From positions 1-64,000 of the forward strand of contig CAADGK010000015.1 of assembly GCA_900696515.1 (NCBI GenBank): DNA of 64,000 bases. Direction: 5' to 3'. The position numbers and the translations under genes are program-made. The stretch is from an uncultured Nitrosospira sp. GTDB lineage: Bacteria > Nitrospirota > Nitrospiria > Nitrospirales > Nitrospiraceae. The notes beneath the pieces are model-generated. The model was not told the DNA's origin, searched no databases, and saw nothing but the letters and a program-made list of their open reading frames with translations. Positions 44,409-52,283 of the stretch are shown here, in pieces (the first letter of the stretch is position 1; each line of letters begins with the position of its first letter).

Positions 44409-46481
44409 ATGGAATTTCGTATTGCCGACACCTTCGCCGATAGCCTCTCCCGCCTGACTGGTGATGAGCAGAAGGCCGTGAAGACGACGGCTTTTGATCT
44501 CCAGCTCAACCCCGCCAATCCCAGTTTCAGCTTTCATAAGCTTGACAAAGCCAAGGACAAGAACTTTTGGTCGGTTCGTGTCAACAACGATATCCGGTTG
44601 ATCGTCCACCGGACGTCAGGGAGTTTGCTCCTCTGCTACGTCGATCACCACGATAAGGCCTATGATTGGGCTGAGCGCCGTAAGCTCGAAACGCATCCAA
44701 AGACCGGTGCAGCGCAGTTCGTCGAGATTCGCGAGAAGGTTCAGGAGATTGTCGTCCCCAAATATGTTGAAACGTCTAAGGCTCTGGCAAAGCAGCAGAG
44801 CCTGTTTGCTGACATGCCTGATGCTGAGTTGCTGAGTTTTGGTGTACCCCAAGAGTGGCTTTCTGATGTGCGACAGGCTACCGAGGATACGCTGTTGGCT
44901 TTAGCCGATCATTTGCCTGGGGAGGCCGCAGAGGCCCTTCTGGAACTAGCCACTGGTGGGAAACCCCGCCTGCCTCAGCCTATAGCCGCGTCGGCAAATC
45001 CCTTTGATCACCCAGACGCACAACGCCGATTCCGGGTGATGGCGAATGTCGAAGAGTTGGAGCGTGCCCTTGAGTTCCCCTGGGAGAAATGGACGGTCTT
45101 TCTACACCCAGAACAGAGGCAATGGGTGGAGCGGGACTACAACGGCCCAGCACGAGTGTCCGGCTCGGCAGGGACGGGAAAGACGATCGTGGCGCTGCAT
45201 CGCGCTACGTTCCTGGCGCGAACTAACCCTGATGCGAGAGTATTGCTAGCCACCTTTTCTGACACGCTCGCCCATGCGCTCCACACCAAGTTGCGCCGCT
45301 TGATCGGTAGTGAGCCACGCCTTGGAGAACGCATCGATGTCCACTCGCTGAATACGCTTGGAATACGCCTCCACAAGTCCTTGATTGGACCGGCCAAACT
45401 GGCAAGCCGGAATGATATCCGAAATAGCCTGAATTCGGCCTCCCAATCTGTCGGTGGTCATAAGTTCAGTCTGTCCTTCCTCCTCAGTGAGTGGGAACAG
45501 GTTGTGGATGCCTGGCAGTTGGAAAATTGGGAGGCCTATCGCGATGTCGCTCGCTTGGGACGGAAGACGAGGCTGCCTGAAGCCCAACGGGCTGTCTTAT
45601 GGTCGATCTTTGAACAATGTCGTGCCGGACTGAAGAAGCAAGGGCTCACCACACAAGCCGCGGTATTTACCAACCTCGCCTCCGAGTTGGCCACGACGAA
45701 CAAGCAGCCTTTTGACTTTGCTGTGGTGGATGAGGCGCAAGACATCGGTATTCCACAATTACGGTTCTTTGCTGCCTTGGGTGGAAATCGGTTGAATGCT
45801 CTCTTCTTCGCCGGCGACCTTGGCCAGCGGATCTTTCAACAGCCGTTCTCATGGAAGGCGCTAGGTGTTGATATACGAGGGCGATCACGTACGCTGCGAG
45901 TCAATTACCGAACATCCCATCAGATTCGCATGCAAGCTGATCGGCTGTTGGGGCCACAGGTCGCTGATGTTGATGGCAATGTTGATGATCGCCGAGATAC
46001 CGTGTCGATCTTCAATGGCCCGCCGCCTGTCGTTCAGGTTCACAGCAACGAACAGGAAGAGATCAAAGCAGTCGCGGCTTGGATATTAGAACACGCGAAG
46101 GCAGGAGTAGCGCCCCACGAGTTTGGGGTGTTTGTCCGTTCCGAGGCGCAGCTGCCCCGTGCACGTGCGGCAGTTGAGCAGGCGGGAATTCCTTTCAAGG
46201 TTCTCGATGAGCACGTCGAAACCACCAGCGGGTTTGCCTCAACTAGCACCATGCACCTTGCTAAAGGGTTGGAGTTCCGTGCCGTGGTCGTGATGGCCTG
46301 TGACGATGAAATCATTCCTCTACAAGAACGAATCGAAACTGTTGGTGACGACGCAGACCTGCAGGAGGTGTATGACACCGAGCGGCATCTGCTCTACGTT
46401 GCCTGCACCCGAGCGCGGGACTATTTGCTGGTAACCAGTGTGGAGCCTGCATCAGAATTCTTGGATGATCTGAAGCTATAA
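44409..46481 (+). CDS. RelE-like domain fused to a UvrD-type superfamily 1 helicase
   Basis: A 690-residue fusion. Residues 1-95 have a RelE/HigB-type fold signature (FWSVRVNNDIRLIVHR, then CYVDHHDKAYDWAERR). After a linker, the helicase carries Walker A GSAGTGKT at 252-259, DEAQDIGIPQ at 441-450, the LRVNYRTSHQIR motif, HLAKGLEF and the final YVACTRARDYL (motif VI). No separate nuclease domain is seen. RelE-fold toxins cleave mRNA on ribosomes; here the domain could instead be a DNA or RNA sensor. It starts 27 bp after the unknown gene, on the same strand, and is likely part of the same operon. Confidence 0.85.
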   Translation: MEFRIADTFADSLSRLTGDEQKAVKTTAFDLQLNPANPSFSFHKLDKAKDKNFWSVRVNNDIRLIVHRTSGSLLLCYVDHHDKAYDWAERRKLETHPKTGAAQFVEIREKVQEIVVPKYVETSKALAKQQSLFADMPDAELLSFGVPQEWLSDVRQATEDTLLALADHLPGEAAEALLELATGGKPRLPQPIAASANPFDHPDAQRRFRVMANVEELERALEFPWEKWTVFLHPEQRQWVERDYNGPARVSGSAGTGKTIVALHRATFLARTNPDARVLLATFSDTLAHALHTKLRRLIGSEPRLGERIDVHSLNTLGIRLHKSLIGPAKLASRNDIRNSLNSASQSVGGHKFSLSFLLSEWEQVVDAWQLENWEAYRDVARLGRKTRLPEAQRAVLWSIFEQCRAGLKKQGLTTQAAVFTNLASELATTNKQPFDFAVVDEAQDIGIPQLRFFAALGGNRLNALFFAGDLGQRIFQQPFSWKALGVDIRGRSRTLRVNYRTSHQIRMQADRLLGPQVADVDGNVDDRRDTVSIFNGPPPVVQVHSNEQEEIKAVAAWILEHAKAGVAPHEFGVFVRSEAQLPRARAAVEQAGIPFKVLDEHVETTSGFASTSTMHLAKGLEFRAVVVMACDDEIIPLQERIETVGDDADLQEVYDTERHLLYVACTRARDYLLVTSVEPASEFLDDLKL

Positions 46482-46515
46482 CTTTGGAATCTGGATCTTA
46501 GGTGGTAGCAGGAGT

Positions 46516-46974
46516 ATGGGAAAAGACGCTCGGCCACACTGGCATGAGAACGCTGATGCGATTGCGATCGTAACGAGCGCAACAGCTGCCATACGCGGTG
46601 TTCTTCGGTTGGGGCTGGATGTTTGTGAAGAGCACAAGAAATCTTTAATCTCTCGCATGCTCTGGAAAATCACAGAGGCGAATGGCAAATACAATACGAG
46701 ATATTATTCTGAGAAGGCTCTGAAAGCAGATAATTCAAATAGACGACATGATCACGTATGGACCCGCAAAGGCATGATTGAGCGTGTTCTTGAGAAGCCC
46801 GATAACCTTAAACATGAGGTTCAACGGGCGATCGGTTGCATCGTGACGAGATCTGAGCATGAGACCCTGGCGAGTTTCGATGCCCAGAGTGATGGATGGG
46901 ATCGGTATAAAAAGGCCAAGATTAAGGTGTGGGATCTAAAAGAACAACGACGAATATCAGATGATTGGCAGTGA
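46516..46974 (+). CDS. Small unknown protein at the end of the defence cluster
   Basis: A 152-residue, charged, soluble protein without a domain I recognise. The start context is AGCAGGAGT before ATG 46516, 34 bp after the helicase gene, so it may be the sixth gene of the operon. The central part is rich in His, Arg and Asn (NSNRRHDHVWTRKGMIE). Base composition is AT-richer than the backbone. It could be a modulator, or unrelated cargo of the island. Confidence 0.6.
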   Translation: MGKDARPHWHENADAIAIVTSATAAIRGVLRLGLDVCEEHKKSLISRMLWKITEANGKYNTRYYSEKALKADNSNRRHDHVWTRKGMIERVLEKPDNLKHEVQRAIGCIVTRSEHETLASFDAQSDGWDRYKKAKIKVWDLKEQRRISDDWQ

Positions 46975-47282
46975 AACCAGGACTGTACTTGCTTGTCCTC
47001 TCTACAGTCTGAAGAAGAAAGTGCGGCTTTGTAATTGTCTGCGGGGCGTGATGGGTCAGCCTTTGACATCTTAACGGTTCATGCAGCTTAGCAAACAAGA
47101 CCAATCTTCGGGAGTCTCTTGGGGAGTGGACATTCAGTCCTTTGTTTGCTGCATGTGACGAGCGAGCCGTACCAGCTGAGCTACATTACAGGTGAATGGC
47201 CCCAATCGTGTCAGCACCTGTTGCACGGTACTCTTCTAAGGCAGTACCATGTTGGCGGTCGATCCCTTTCGAAGAGGGTCTG
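46975..47282. other. Gap after the defence cluster; holds a long inverted repeat
   Basis: No gene. It contains the inverted repeat at 47080-47155 and, next to it, a 14-bp tRNA-like D-arm motif (47170-47183). Confidence 0.5.
47080..47155. repeat. Long-range inverted repeat
   Basis: Left arm CATGCAGC-ttagc-AAACAA type sequence (47080-47098) pairs with TTGTTTGCTGCATG (47142-47155); the left arm carries 5 extra bases. The 43-nt centre has no strong stem. It could be a recombination site, a terminator-like structure or the end of a mobile element. Confidence 0.6.
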
Positions 47283-47705
47283 ATGCCACTGCTTCTCCTC
47301 TTGTTCCTTCTCGTCCCTGTTTCTGCCTCCGCCAAAGACATCGGAGAACTGAGCGCGAATCCTTACCAACAGAACTCGACGGCCAATTCGTACGGGGCGG
47401 GGAGTCCCTTTGCGCCGGACGGCATCAACAATCTCTTTAGCCCCTACGGCAGTCCCTTCAGCAACCAATCGGCGAGGAATCCATTCGCGACCGACGCGCC
47501 ACGGCTCTACGATCAGCAGGGCAACTATCGCGGCAAGTTGAGCGCCAGTCCGTACGACTCCGAATCCACCAGCAACCCCTACGGCCGGTACGGGTCTCGG
47601 TTCTCGCCCGACTCCATCAACAATCCGTACGGCGCCGGCAGTCCGTTTCGCTCCGAGAGTCCCAGCAACCCCTACGGCCGCGGCTTGCGAATCGAAGGCC
47701 AGTAA
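47283..47705 (+). CDS. Secreted NPYG-repeat protein
   Basis: A 140-residue exported protein: signal peptide MPLLLLLFLLVPVSASA, then repeats of the type NPYG..GS.F..(D/E)S.(N/S)NPY and SPFSNQSARNPFATDAPRLYDQ. It is rich in Asn, Pro, Tyr, Gly and Ser and almost free of Cys, so probably extended or disordered. Similar proteins occur in many proteobacteria and Nitrospira with no known function. ATG 47283 is chosen as the start of the signal; an upstream in-frame ATG at 47196 adds 29 non-signal residues. Confidence 0.7.
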   Translation: MPLLLLLFLLVPVSASAKDIGELSANPYQQNSTANSYGAGSPFAPDGINNLFSPYGSPFSNQSARNPFATDAPRLYDQQGNYRGKLSASPYDSESTSNPYGRYGSRFSPDSINNPYGAGSPFRSESPSNPYGRGLRIEGQ

Positions 47706-47869
47706 TAGGGCCACACACCGCTTCGCATGCATCGTCAGAGCCAAAAAAATAATCCGTCACCGTCGGTGGCGCCGAGTTGCCGCTGTAGCCGGATCATAAA
47801 CCAGGGACATGGTCCCCTGGGCCTTCTTGTGGGTTCTGTGCTCAGAGGCAGATCACCGCTGTGGAGGTG

Positions 47870-48214
47870 TCAGGGCGCGAACAGTTCCGCGAGGAGCGCC
47901 AGCACGTGGCCTTGGGTGGTGGGATCGATTTTCCCCATCCGCTTGGCCAGCCGCTGTTTGTCTACGGTGCGGATGTGATCCAGCACGATCTGGCCGGATT
48001 TGCCTTTGAATCGGACCGGGACGCGGGTGGGATAGGGACGGAGTTTCGTCGACATGGGGGCGATGATGACGCTGTCAATGTGATGGTTCATTTCGTCCGG
48101 CGAGATGATGAGGCAGGGGCAGGTTTTTTGGATTTCACGGCCTTGGGTGGGATCGAGGCGGATGAGGTAGACGTCGAAGCGGGACGCTACCACGTCCACT
48201 CGCTCCGGTCCCAT
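47870..48214 (-). CDS. mazF: MazF/PemK-type endoribonuclease toxin
   Basis: A 114-residue toxin with the MazF core: VYLIRLDPTQGREIQKTCPC (beta hairpin and the conserved basic residue), LIISPDEMN and the later VDKQRLAKRMGKID. MazF cleaves mRNA at short motifs. The gene overlaps the upstream antitoxin by 28 bp, which is usual for translationally coupled pairs. A 14-residue N-terminal extension before the fold may mean the true start is the next in-frame codon. Complete. Confidence 0.9.
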   Translation of the reverse strand: MGPERVDVVASRFDVYLIRLDPTQGREIQKTCPCLIISPDEMNHHIDSVIIAPMSTKLRPYPTRVPVRFKGKSGQIVLDHIRTVDKQRLAKRMGKIDPTTQGHVLALLAELFAP

Positions 48215-48441
48215 GCGGATGGGGCAGCGGATTCCTGATCCGTCAAGCGATCGTCACCGTGGTGATGCATCTGCGCGAAGGCTTCGCCCCAGCCGGCGCG
48301 CGGTTTGACTGCCGGGCGAATGACCAGTTGCCCCTGCTGGATTTCCAGATCGACGGCTCCGTGCAGGTGGCATTGCTCAATCACGGATTTCGGAATCCGG
48401 ATGCCCTGGGAATTCCCGATTCGTACCACGCGCGTTTTCAT
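48187..48441 (-). CDS. mazE: MazE/AbrB-type antitoxin
   Basis: An 84-residue antitoxin: MKTRVVRIGNSQGIRIPKSV is the MazE swapped-hairpin DNA-binding domain; the tail (GWGEAFAQMHHHGDDRL) should bind MazF. It lies directly upstream of mazF and downstream of a TTGACA promoter on the minus strand. Confidence 0.92.
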   Translation of the reverse strand: MKTRVVRIGNSQGIRIPKSVIEQCHLHGAVDLEIQQGQLVIRPAVKPRAGWGEAFAQMHHHGDDRLTDQESAAPSAWDRSEWTW

Positions 48442-48482
48442 CCGTACTCCAATCTCTTCCCGATGGGGAGAACAACAATGAA

Positions 48483-48511
48483 ACTACAAATGGAGCTACG
48501 CGTCTTGTCAA
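48483..48511 (-). promoter_or_regulatory. mazEF promoter
   Basis: Minus strand TTGACA (48506-48511), a 17-bp spacer and TGTAGT (48483-48488), 41 bp before the mazE ATG. Confidence 0.6.
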
Positions 48512-48527
48512 GCGGTCCAGTGTATCC

Positions 48528-48555
48528 TTGAAAAAAGGACACCTGCGGTTATACA
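48528..48555 (+). promoter_or_regulatory. Possible promoter of the acetyltransferase gene
   Basis: TTGAAA (48528-48533), a 16-bp spacer and TATACA (48550-48555), 27 bp before ATG 48583 and back to back with the mazEF promoter. Confidence 0.5.
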
Positions 48556-48582
48556 TCATTGGTCAACAGGAGTTGGAATGCC

Positions 48583-48867
48583 ATGATAAGCAATGATCAC
48601 GTCACCTATAATGTGGCTGAAAAGCGCTATGAAATGCCGTTCGGCCACCTGATGGTGTACGCCAATGTCCGTAAGGATACGAACAGGCTGTATATCGATT
48701 ACGTATTCGCGCCGCCGGAGTTGCGTGGTACGGGTGCGGCCGGGCAGTTTATGAGGGAATTAATGGATGTGGTGCGTACAGAAAAGCTGAAGGTGGTGCC
48801 CATCTGCGGCTATGCCGCCAGTTGGCTCCGTCGGCATAGCGACTATCACGATCTGGTTTCTTGGTAA
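48583..48867 (+). CDS. YjdJ-type small GNAT acetyltransferase
   Basis: A 94-residue single-domain protein with IDYVFAPPELRGTGAAGQFM (acyl-CoA pyrophosphate loop) and the ending VVPICGYAASWLRRH, typical of the NAT_YjdJ group. The substrate is unknown. ATG 48583 gives the family start; eight more codons upstream (48559) are possible. It has its own promoter, divergent from mazEF. Confidence 0.85.
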   Translation: MISNDHVTYNVAEKRYEMPFGHLMVYANVRKDTNRLYIDYVFAPPELRGTGAAGQFMRELMDVVRTEKLKVVPICGYAASWLRRHSDYHDLVSW

Positions 48868-49428
48868 GTGCAGGTCATTGTCCTTCTTGAACGAGCCGAT
48901 CGGCTGGGCGCGATATACATGAGCCCTCCCTAAAATCGATCTGATATGAAGGCATCTATGATCGTCAGGTTTTGATAGGTATGATCGAGACGGGCCAGAA
49001 TTGATGGTGTTTGGTCCACCTCCTACTGCGTGATGTCGATATTTCTCTGCTGACTGAATAGTTCATGTAAGCCGCAGGTCAGAATCCAGTCGGCATGAAT
49101 TCGACTTCCTCTTTTTGCTACTTGTCAAGCTCAAGAGGAGAGTACTCTCAAGACATTCCGAATTTTGTCATGGTTCAAGCCTCAGGCTGCTCATAATTGG
49201 AGTGATGAGGTTGGATGTCTTGATAGAGGTTCAAAAACAAATCTTTGTGATCGCTACAAAAATCGTGAAGAGGCAGGCATGGGCCCAGCTCTTACAGAGT
49301 TGTTGTCAGGTGGACTAATGCCATTACATGTTGGTGAAACACCGCTGACGCTGGTAGTCTTGAGAGTCGACACATAGTTCTAGGCACTTATCGAGGTCAA
49401 ATGAACAAGCGAAGAAGGGACGGTGGAC
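48868..49428. other. Gap without a supported gene
   Basis: Two overlapping frames of 67-70 codons exist at 49115-49377 but neither has a good start context, codon use or recognisable protein. The rest shows only scattered short palindromes such as GCCGATCGGC near 48895. Confidence 0.5.
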
Positions 49429-49623
49429 ATGAGTCGAAGTCAGTTTAAAGGTTCACTGATTGAGGTGCGTCATTCAGTCATCGCCGCAACGGGGTTGGCT
49501 GAACTGTATGAAGAAGCGCATCCAGAACATGCCAAAGCCGTAGAACAATTTTGCGATAGCCTTCAAAATAGCTGTCGCGAGCTGGGAGATGTTATTTATC
49601 CGAACAATCAGCAGGTGGGATAA
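49429..49623 (+). CDS. Small unknown helical protein
   Basis: A 64-residue acidic helical protein (MSRSQFKGSLIEVRHSVIAA start; AEQFCDSLQNSCRELGDVIY-like end). Its TAA overlaps the ATG of the next gene (TAATG), so the two are translationally coupled and probably form a pair. I do not recognise either. A purine-rich GAAGGGACGG precedes the start. Confidence 0.55.
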   Translation: MSRSQFKGSLIEVRHSVIAATGLAELYEEAHPEHAKAVEQFCDSLQNSCRELGDVIYPNNQQVG

Positions 49624-50219
49624 TGATCCCCACGCTCCATATGATTCTCACAGGTTCGACGGCGGCGAAGGATCATGCCCGTCGTCTGCTCGGAGTTGGT
49701 AGCCACGAACACAACCAGGCGTTGATTCGGTTTACCGAGGAAGTCCAGCAGGCTGAAGATGCGCTGATCCACAGCATTGAGACACCATCATTAACTGAGA
49801 TCTTCAATGCCATCGATTGCGCGATCGGATGGGCTGAGAAGTTTGGCAAATTGCATGACCAAACCGAGGCAGCAAGAAAGTTTGGTCATGACCTCAACCA
49901 GGTCAGCCTCGAATTACAAACTGCCTGTCAGATAAAGAGATCTTCTCAACAGACGAGGGAGAGCATTCCGACGGACACGCATTTATACGATGTTCTTTCG
50001 TGGGTTACACAGGCCAGCTCATATGCCAGGTTTGTTTCTGTCCGACAGGAAGAATATGCGAGGCCATTAAGGCGGTTTCAGGAGGAAGTGCACCGGATTC
50101 AGGGAACGCTGCAAGAGACCGTTAATCCCAGCTCCATCTCGGAGGAAGAGGCGCGTCGCCGAGGGTGGCTTCACGCCTTGCCTAATCGAATCTCGATGGA
50201 GGGCTTAGAAGGACGATAG
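49623..50219 (+). CDS. Unknown helical protein, partner of the preceding gene
   Basis: A 198-residue soluble protein of predicted helices with many Gln/Glu (RFTEEVQQAEDALIHSIE, YARPLRRFQEEVHRIQGTLQ). No domain recognised. It begins inside the stop of the small gene upstream (TAATG). The pair sits between MazEF and two membrane genes in the island. A toxin-antitoxin-like or structural role cannot be argued from the sequence. Confidence 0.6.
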   Translation: MIPTLHMILTGSTAAKDHARRLLGVGSHEHNQALIRFTEEVQQAEDALIHSIETPSLTEIFNAIDCAIGWAEKFGKLHDQTEAARKFGHDLNQVSLELQTACQIKRSSQQTRESIPTDTHLYDVLSWVTQASSYARFVSVRQEEYARPLRRFQEEVHRIQGTLQETVNPSSISEEEARRRGWLHALPNRISMEGLEGR

Positions 50220-50415
50220 ACACAAAATGATTCAGTCGCTCAACACATCACAGTACTGCTCAGCAAAGTCACCAATGGTTGTTTTTGAGCTATCTCTAAA
50301 ATCGATCTGCCTCTCTTCTAATTTCAAACGCTTTGCGAACTGATCCTCATGACGTTTTGGGCACCTTTTCGAGGAAAACGCTTGCTATTTTGTGATCCTG
50401 AGATAACTGTGGAGC

Positions 50416-50934
50416 ATGCGCACAATCGGCATTGCCCTTTTCCTCGCCTGGATCACTTTGGAAATGACGCTATCCGCAATAAACCAGATGAGGCCGGAGC
50501 TAGAAGATTCTCCCATTTTGGGAATCCCCGAGGTCAAAAAACAAAACGATCGTTGGAAAAAGACTGTTGCCAATCCCACTCCTCTGCGAATAGCTCTCTG
50601 GACGAAATGGAGTGCGCTGTTCCTTCTCGTCACCTTTGGATTGTGGACTGCATATGCCGTCATCGGACGACACCATCACGCGATGACTCTCATGCTTATC
50701 GGAGCACTTCTATTTCTGGGAAGACGAGCAATATTTAATCCTGAATCCTACGAGCGTATGTTTACGGGTGTGGAACGAATCCCGTGGTATCTAGAAAACG
50801 GGTACTATCAGTACGCGGTCTCATTCGTCTGGTACATATGGATCTTGCCTCTATTTTTTCTATTTTTGACCGTATTTAGCTGCCTCCATTTGGTTCGGAA
50901 GAGGCTCGGGGGAGTCAGCCTATCCAGCCACTAA
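50416..50934 (+). CDS. Unknown membrane protein, four predicted helices
   Basis: A 172-residue protein with hydrophobic stretches at about 2-20, 73-90, 94-105 and 138-158 and a cytoplasmic-like charged end. No family recognised. Start at ATG 50416. The TAA overlaps the ATG of the following membrane gene (TAATG), so they are a coupled pair. Confidence 0.6.
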   Translation: MRTIGIALFLAWITLEMTLSAINQMRPELEDSPILGIPEVKKQNDRWKKTVANPTPLRIALWTKWSALFLLVTFGLWTAYAVIGRHHHAMTLMLIGALLFLGRRAIFNPESYERMFTGVERIPWYLENGYYQYAVSFVWYIWILPLFFLFLTVFSCLHLVRKRLGGVSLSSH

Positions 50935-51398
50935 TGAGTACTGACAGTCGGGGTATGCCTAAGAAGGCGCTGGGTGAATTGAAGTTAGGAAGGGCCACAC
51001 TATTCGCACCACTGGTGGCACCAGTACTGTATTTAGCAGGAGTCTATCTCTTTAGTCCCTCTTCATCGAATGAGCCAACAGACGTTTATGTAGGACTTAT
51101 GTTGGTTTCGGCATATGCGCTTCCGGTTAGCTATATTGGAACCGTCGCCATTGGTTGGCCTGTGCTGAAAGTTTTGCAAAGGACAAATAGGTTAACTGCT
51201 GGAAACTTGATTCTGACTGGACTTGTTGCAGGTGGTGTATTGTTCGAGGCTTTCGTATTGCTCATGGCTGGATTTCATTTTGAGGTCTTGGCAATCCCCT
51301 ATAGCGTTTGGTATTTCGCAGCAGGGGGGGTAATGGGGACTGGAGTAGCATACATATTTTCAGTAATCTCAGGCCTAACAAAGCCTTCTAGCGGTTAG
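50934..51398 (+). CDS. Unknown membrane protein, partner of the preceding gene
   Basis: A 154-residue protein with four hydrophobic segments (about 24-42, 52-75, 90-110 and 118-145). The starting part is polar (MSTDSRGMPKKALGELKLGR). No domain recognised. Coupled to the upstream gene by the TAATG overlap; last gene before the tRNA-flanked gap. Confidence 0.6.
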   Translation: MSTDSRGMPKKALGELKLGRATLFAPLVAPVLYLAGVYLFSPSSSNEPTDVYVGLMLVSAYALPVSYIGTVAIGWPVLKVLQRTNRLTAGNLILTGLVAGGVLFEAFVLLMAGFHFEVLAIPYSVWYFAAGGVMGTGVAYIFSVISGLTKPSSG

Positions 51399-51957
51399 CA
51401 GGTGCCAAAGGCTCGATTGATGGGCACGATCTGGGCATAGCTCTAGGCATTCCCAATCGCAATGGATGAATGAACGTGAAGCCAGAGCCGAAGTGTCCAG
51501 CGGACGCGCGTAAGATGCGCGCCGTTGATTCTTGGGCGTTAGACTGCATTCTAGGTTCGGAAACCTATATGCCATCCCGAAGCTACCAATCCAAGCGAAG
51601 AACATCACAACTGTGCTCACTTTGTGCTCAAGCCAGCCTCATCACACTCCCACTCATAGCTATTCCAATCCAACCGAAGTTTCGTTTTTGTAAGTCTGAA
51701 TAGTCCTGACAACCCGCAGGTCCAACCCTCAACGGTTTCCGATAGGTTTCTGTTTAGAGTCATCTGCAGATGATAACGGCCACGGAATGCCAACTTCCAT
51801 CGAGATAGGTACGGTTGGAACTGACCTGCGGCTTACCAACGGCAATTTCAAAAAGAATTTGAATAGGCGGTGGTGGGACACGCAATAACAGGGAGATCAC
51901 CGAAGGAGTTTATCCGTCGGTAGTAATAGGAGAGCCCCCCTCGACCAAACTCGGGGC

Positions 51958-52027
51958 ATTCGACTCGTTCAATTCATGGGTGGCTCGCCATGAGCGAGCC
52001 CTGATTTTGTTGAAGGGCGAGTCGAAT
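51958..52027. repeat. Long hairpin next to the tRNA fragment
   Basis: ATTCGACTCG (51958-51967) pairs with CGAGTCGAAT (52018-52027). Inside, TTCAA pairs with TTGAA and GGCTCG with CGAGCC. The right arm abuts the tRNA-end copy. Confidence 0.75.
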
Positions 52028-52051
52028 GGTGGCGGTGACCCGGATTGAACG
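52026..52051 (-). repeat. Duplicated tRNA-Met 3' end (attachment-site scar)
   Basis: 26 bp identical to 52283-52308, covering the 3' half of the T arm, the acceptor stem and CCA of the tRNA-Met gene, in the same orientation. Such duplications arise when tyrosine integrases insert elements at tRNA 3' ends. No integrase gene is in the window. Confidence 0.8.
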
Positions 52052-52129
52052 AGTTCCCTCGCCAGTTCGGGTCTGAAACTTCCCTCACAGGCTCTTACTG
52101 AAGGGGCCAGCCCCCTCGTACGCTCCCCA

Positions 52130-52151
52130 CGAAGGGGGCACACCCCCTTCG
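52130..52151. repeat. G/C hairpin
   Basis: CGAAGGGGG-caca-CCCCCTTCG, perfect 9-bp stem. No T-run follows on either strand, so it is not a canonical terminator. Confidence 0.7.
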
Positions 52152-52283
52152 GAACCCCCGGTCACCCGTTCAACAAGATCGGCGTATTGATGCCGTATGG
52201 AAATAGAAGAAAGTCGAAGGTGCTTATCCGACCGCACAATTGGAGAATATGATAATGAGCGGTCGGTACGAGCAAGCTTGCTA

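Larger units (their letters stand above)
51399..52283. other. Gene-free, palindrome-rich stretch beside tRNA-Met
   Basis: 885 bp without a supported gene. It contains a long hairpin (51958-52027), a 26-bp copy of the tRNA-Met 3' end (52026-52051), a G/C hairpin (52130-52151) and, at about 52160-52175, a short inverted copy of the tRNA T-loop region (GGTCACCCGTTCAA). It looks like an accumulation of recombination scars at an island end. Confidence 0.65.

Noticed and set aside
47166-47230. Functional tRNA gene near the inverted repeat
   Set aside because: Only the D-arm consensus is present; D stem, anticodon stem and T arm do not pair.
47211-47744. Minus-strand frame opposite the NPYG-repeat gene
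   Set aside because: Val/Gly/Arg-rich mirror of the repeats; the plus frame has a signal peptide and regular repeats.
49115-49377. Two overlapping short frames after the acetyltransferase gene
   Set aside because: No ribosome site, conflicting frames, no recognisable domain.
52130-52151. Terminator at the G/C hairpin
   Set aside because: No T-run on either strand and no gene ends next to it.
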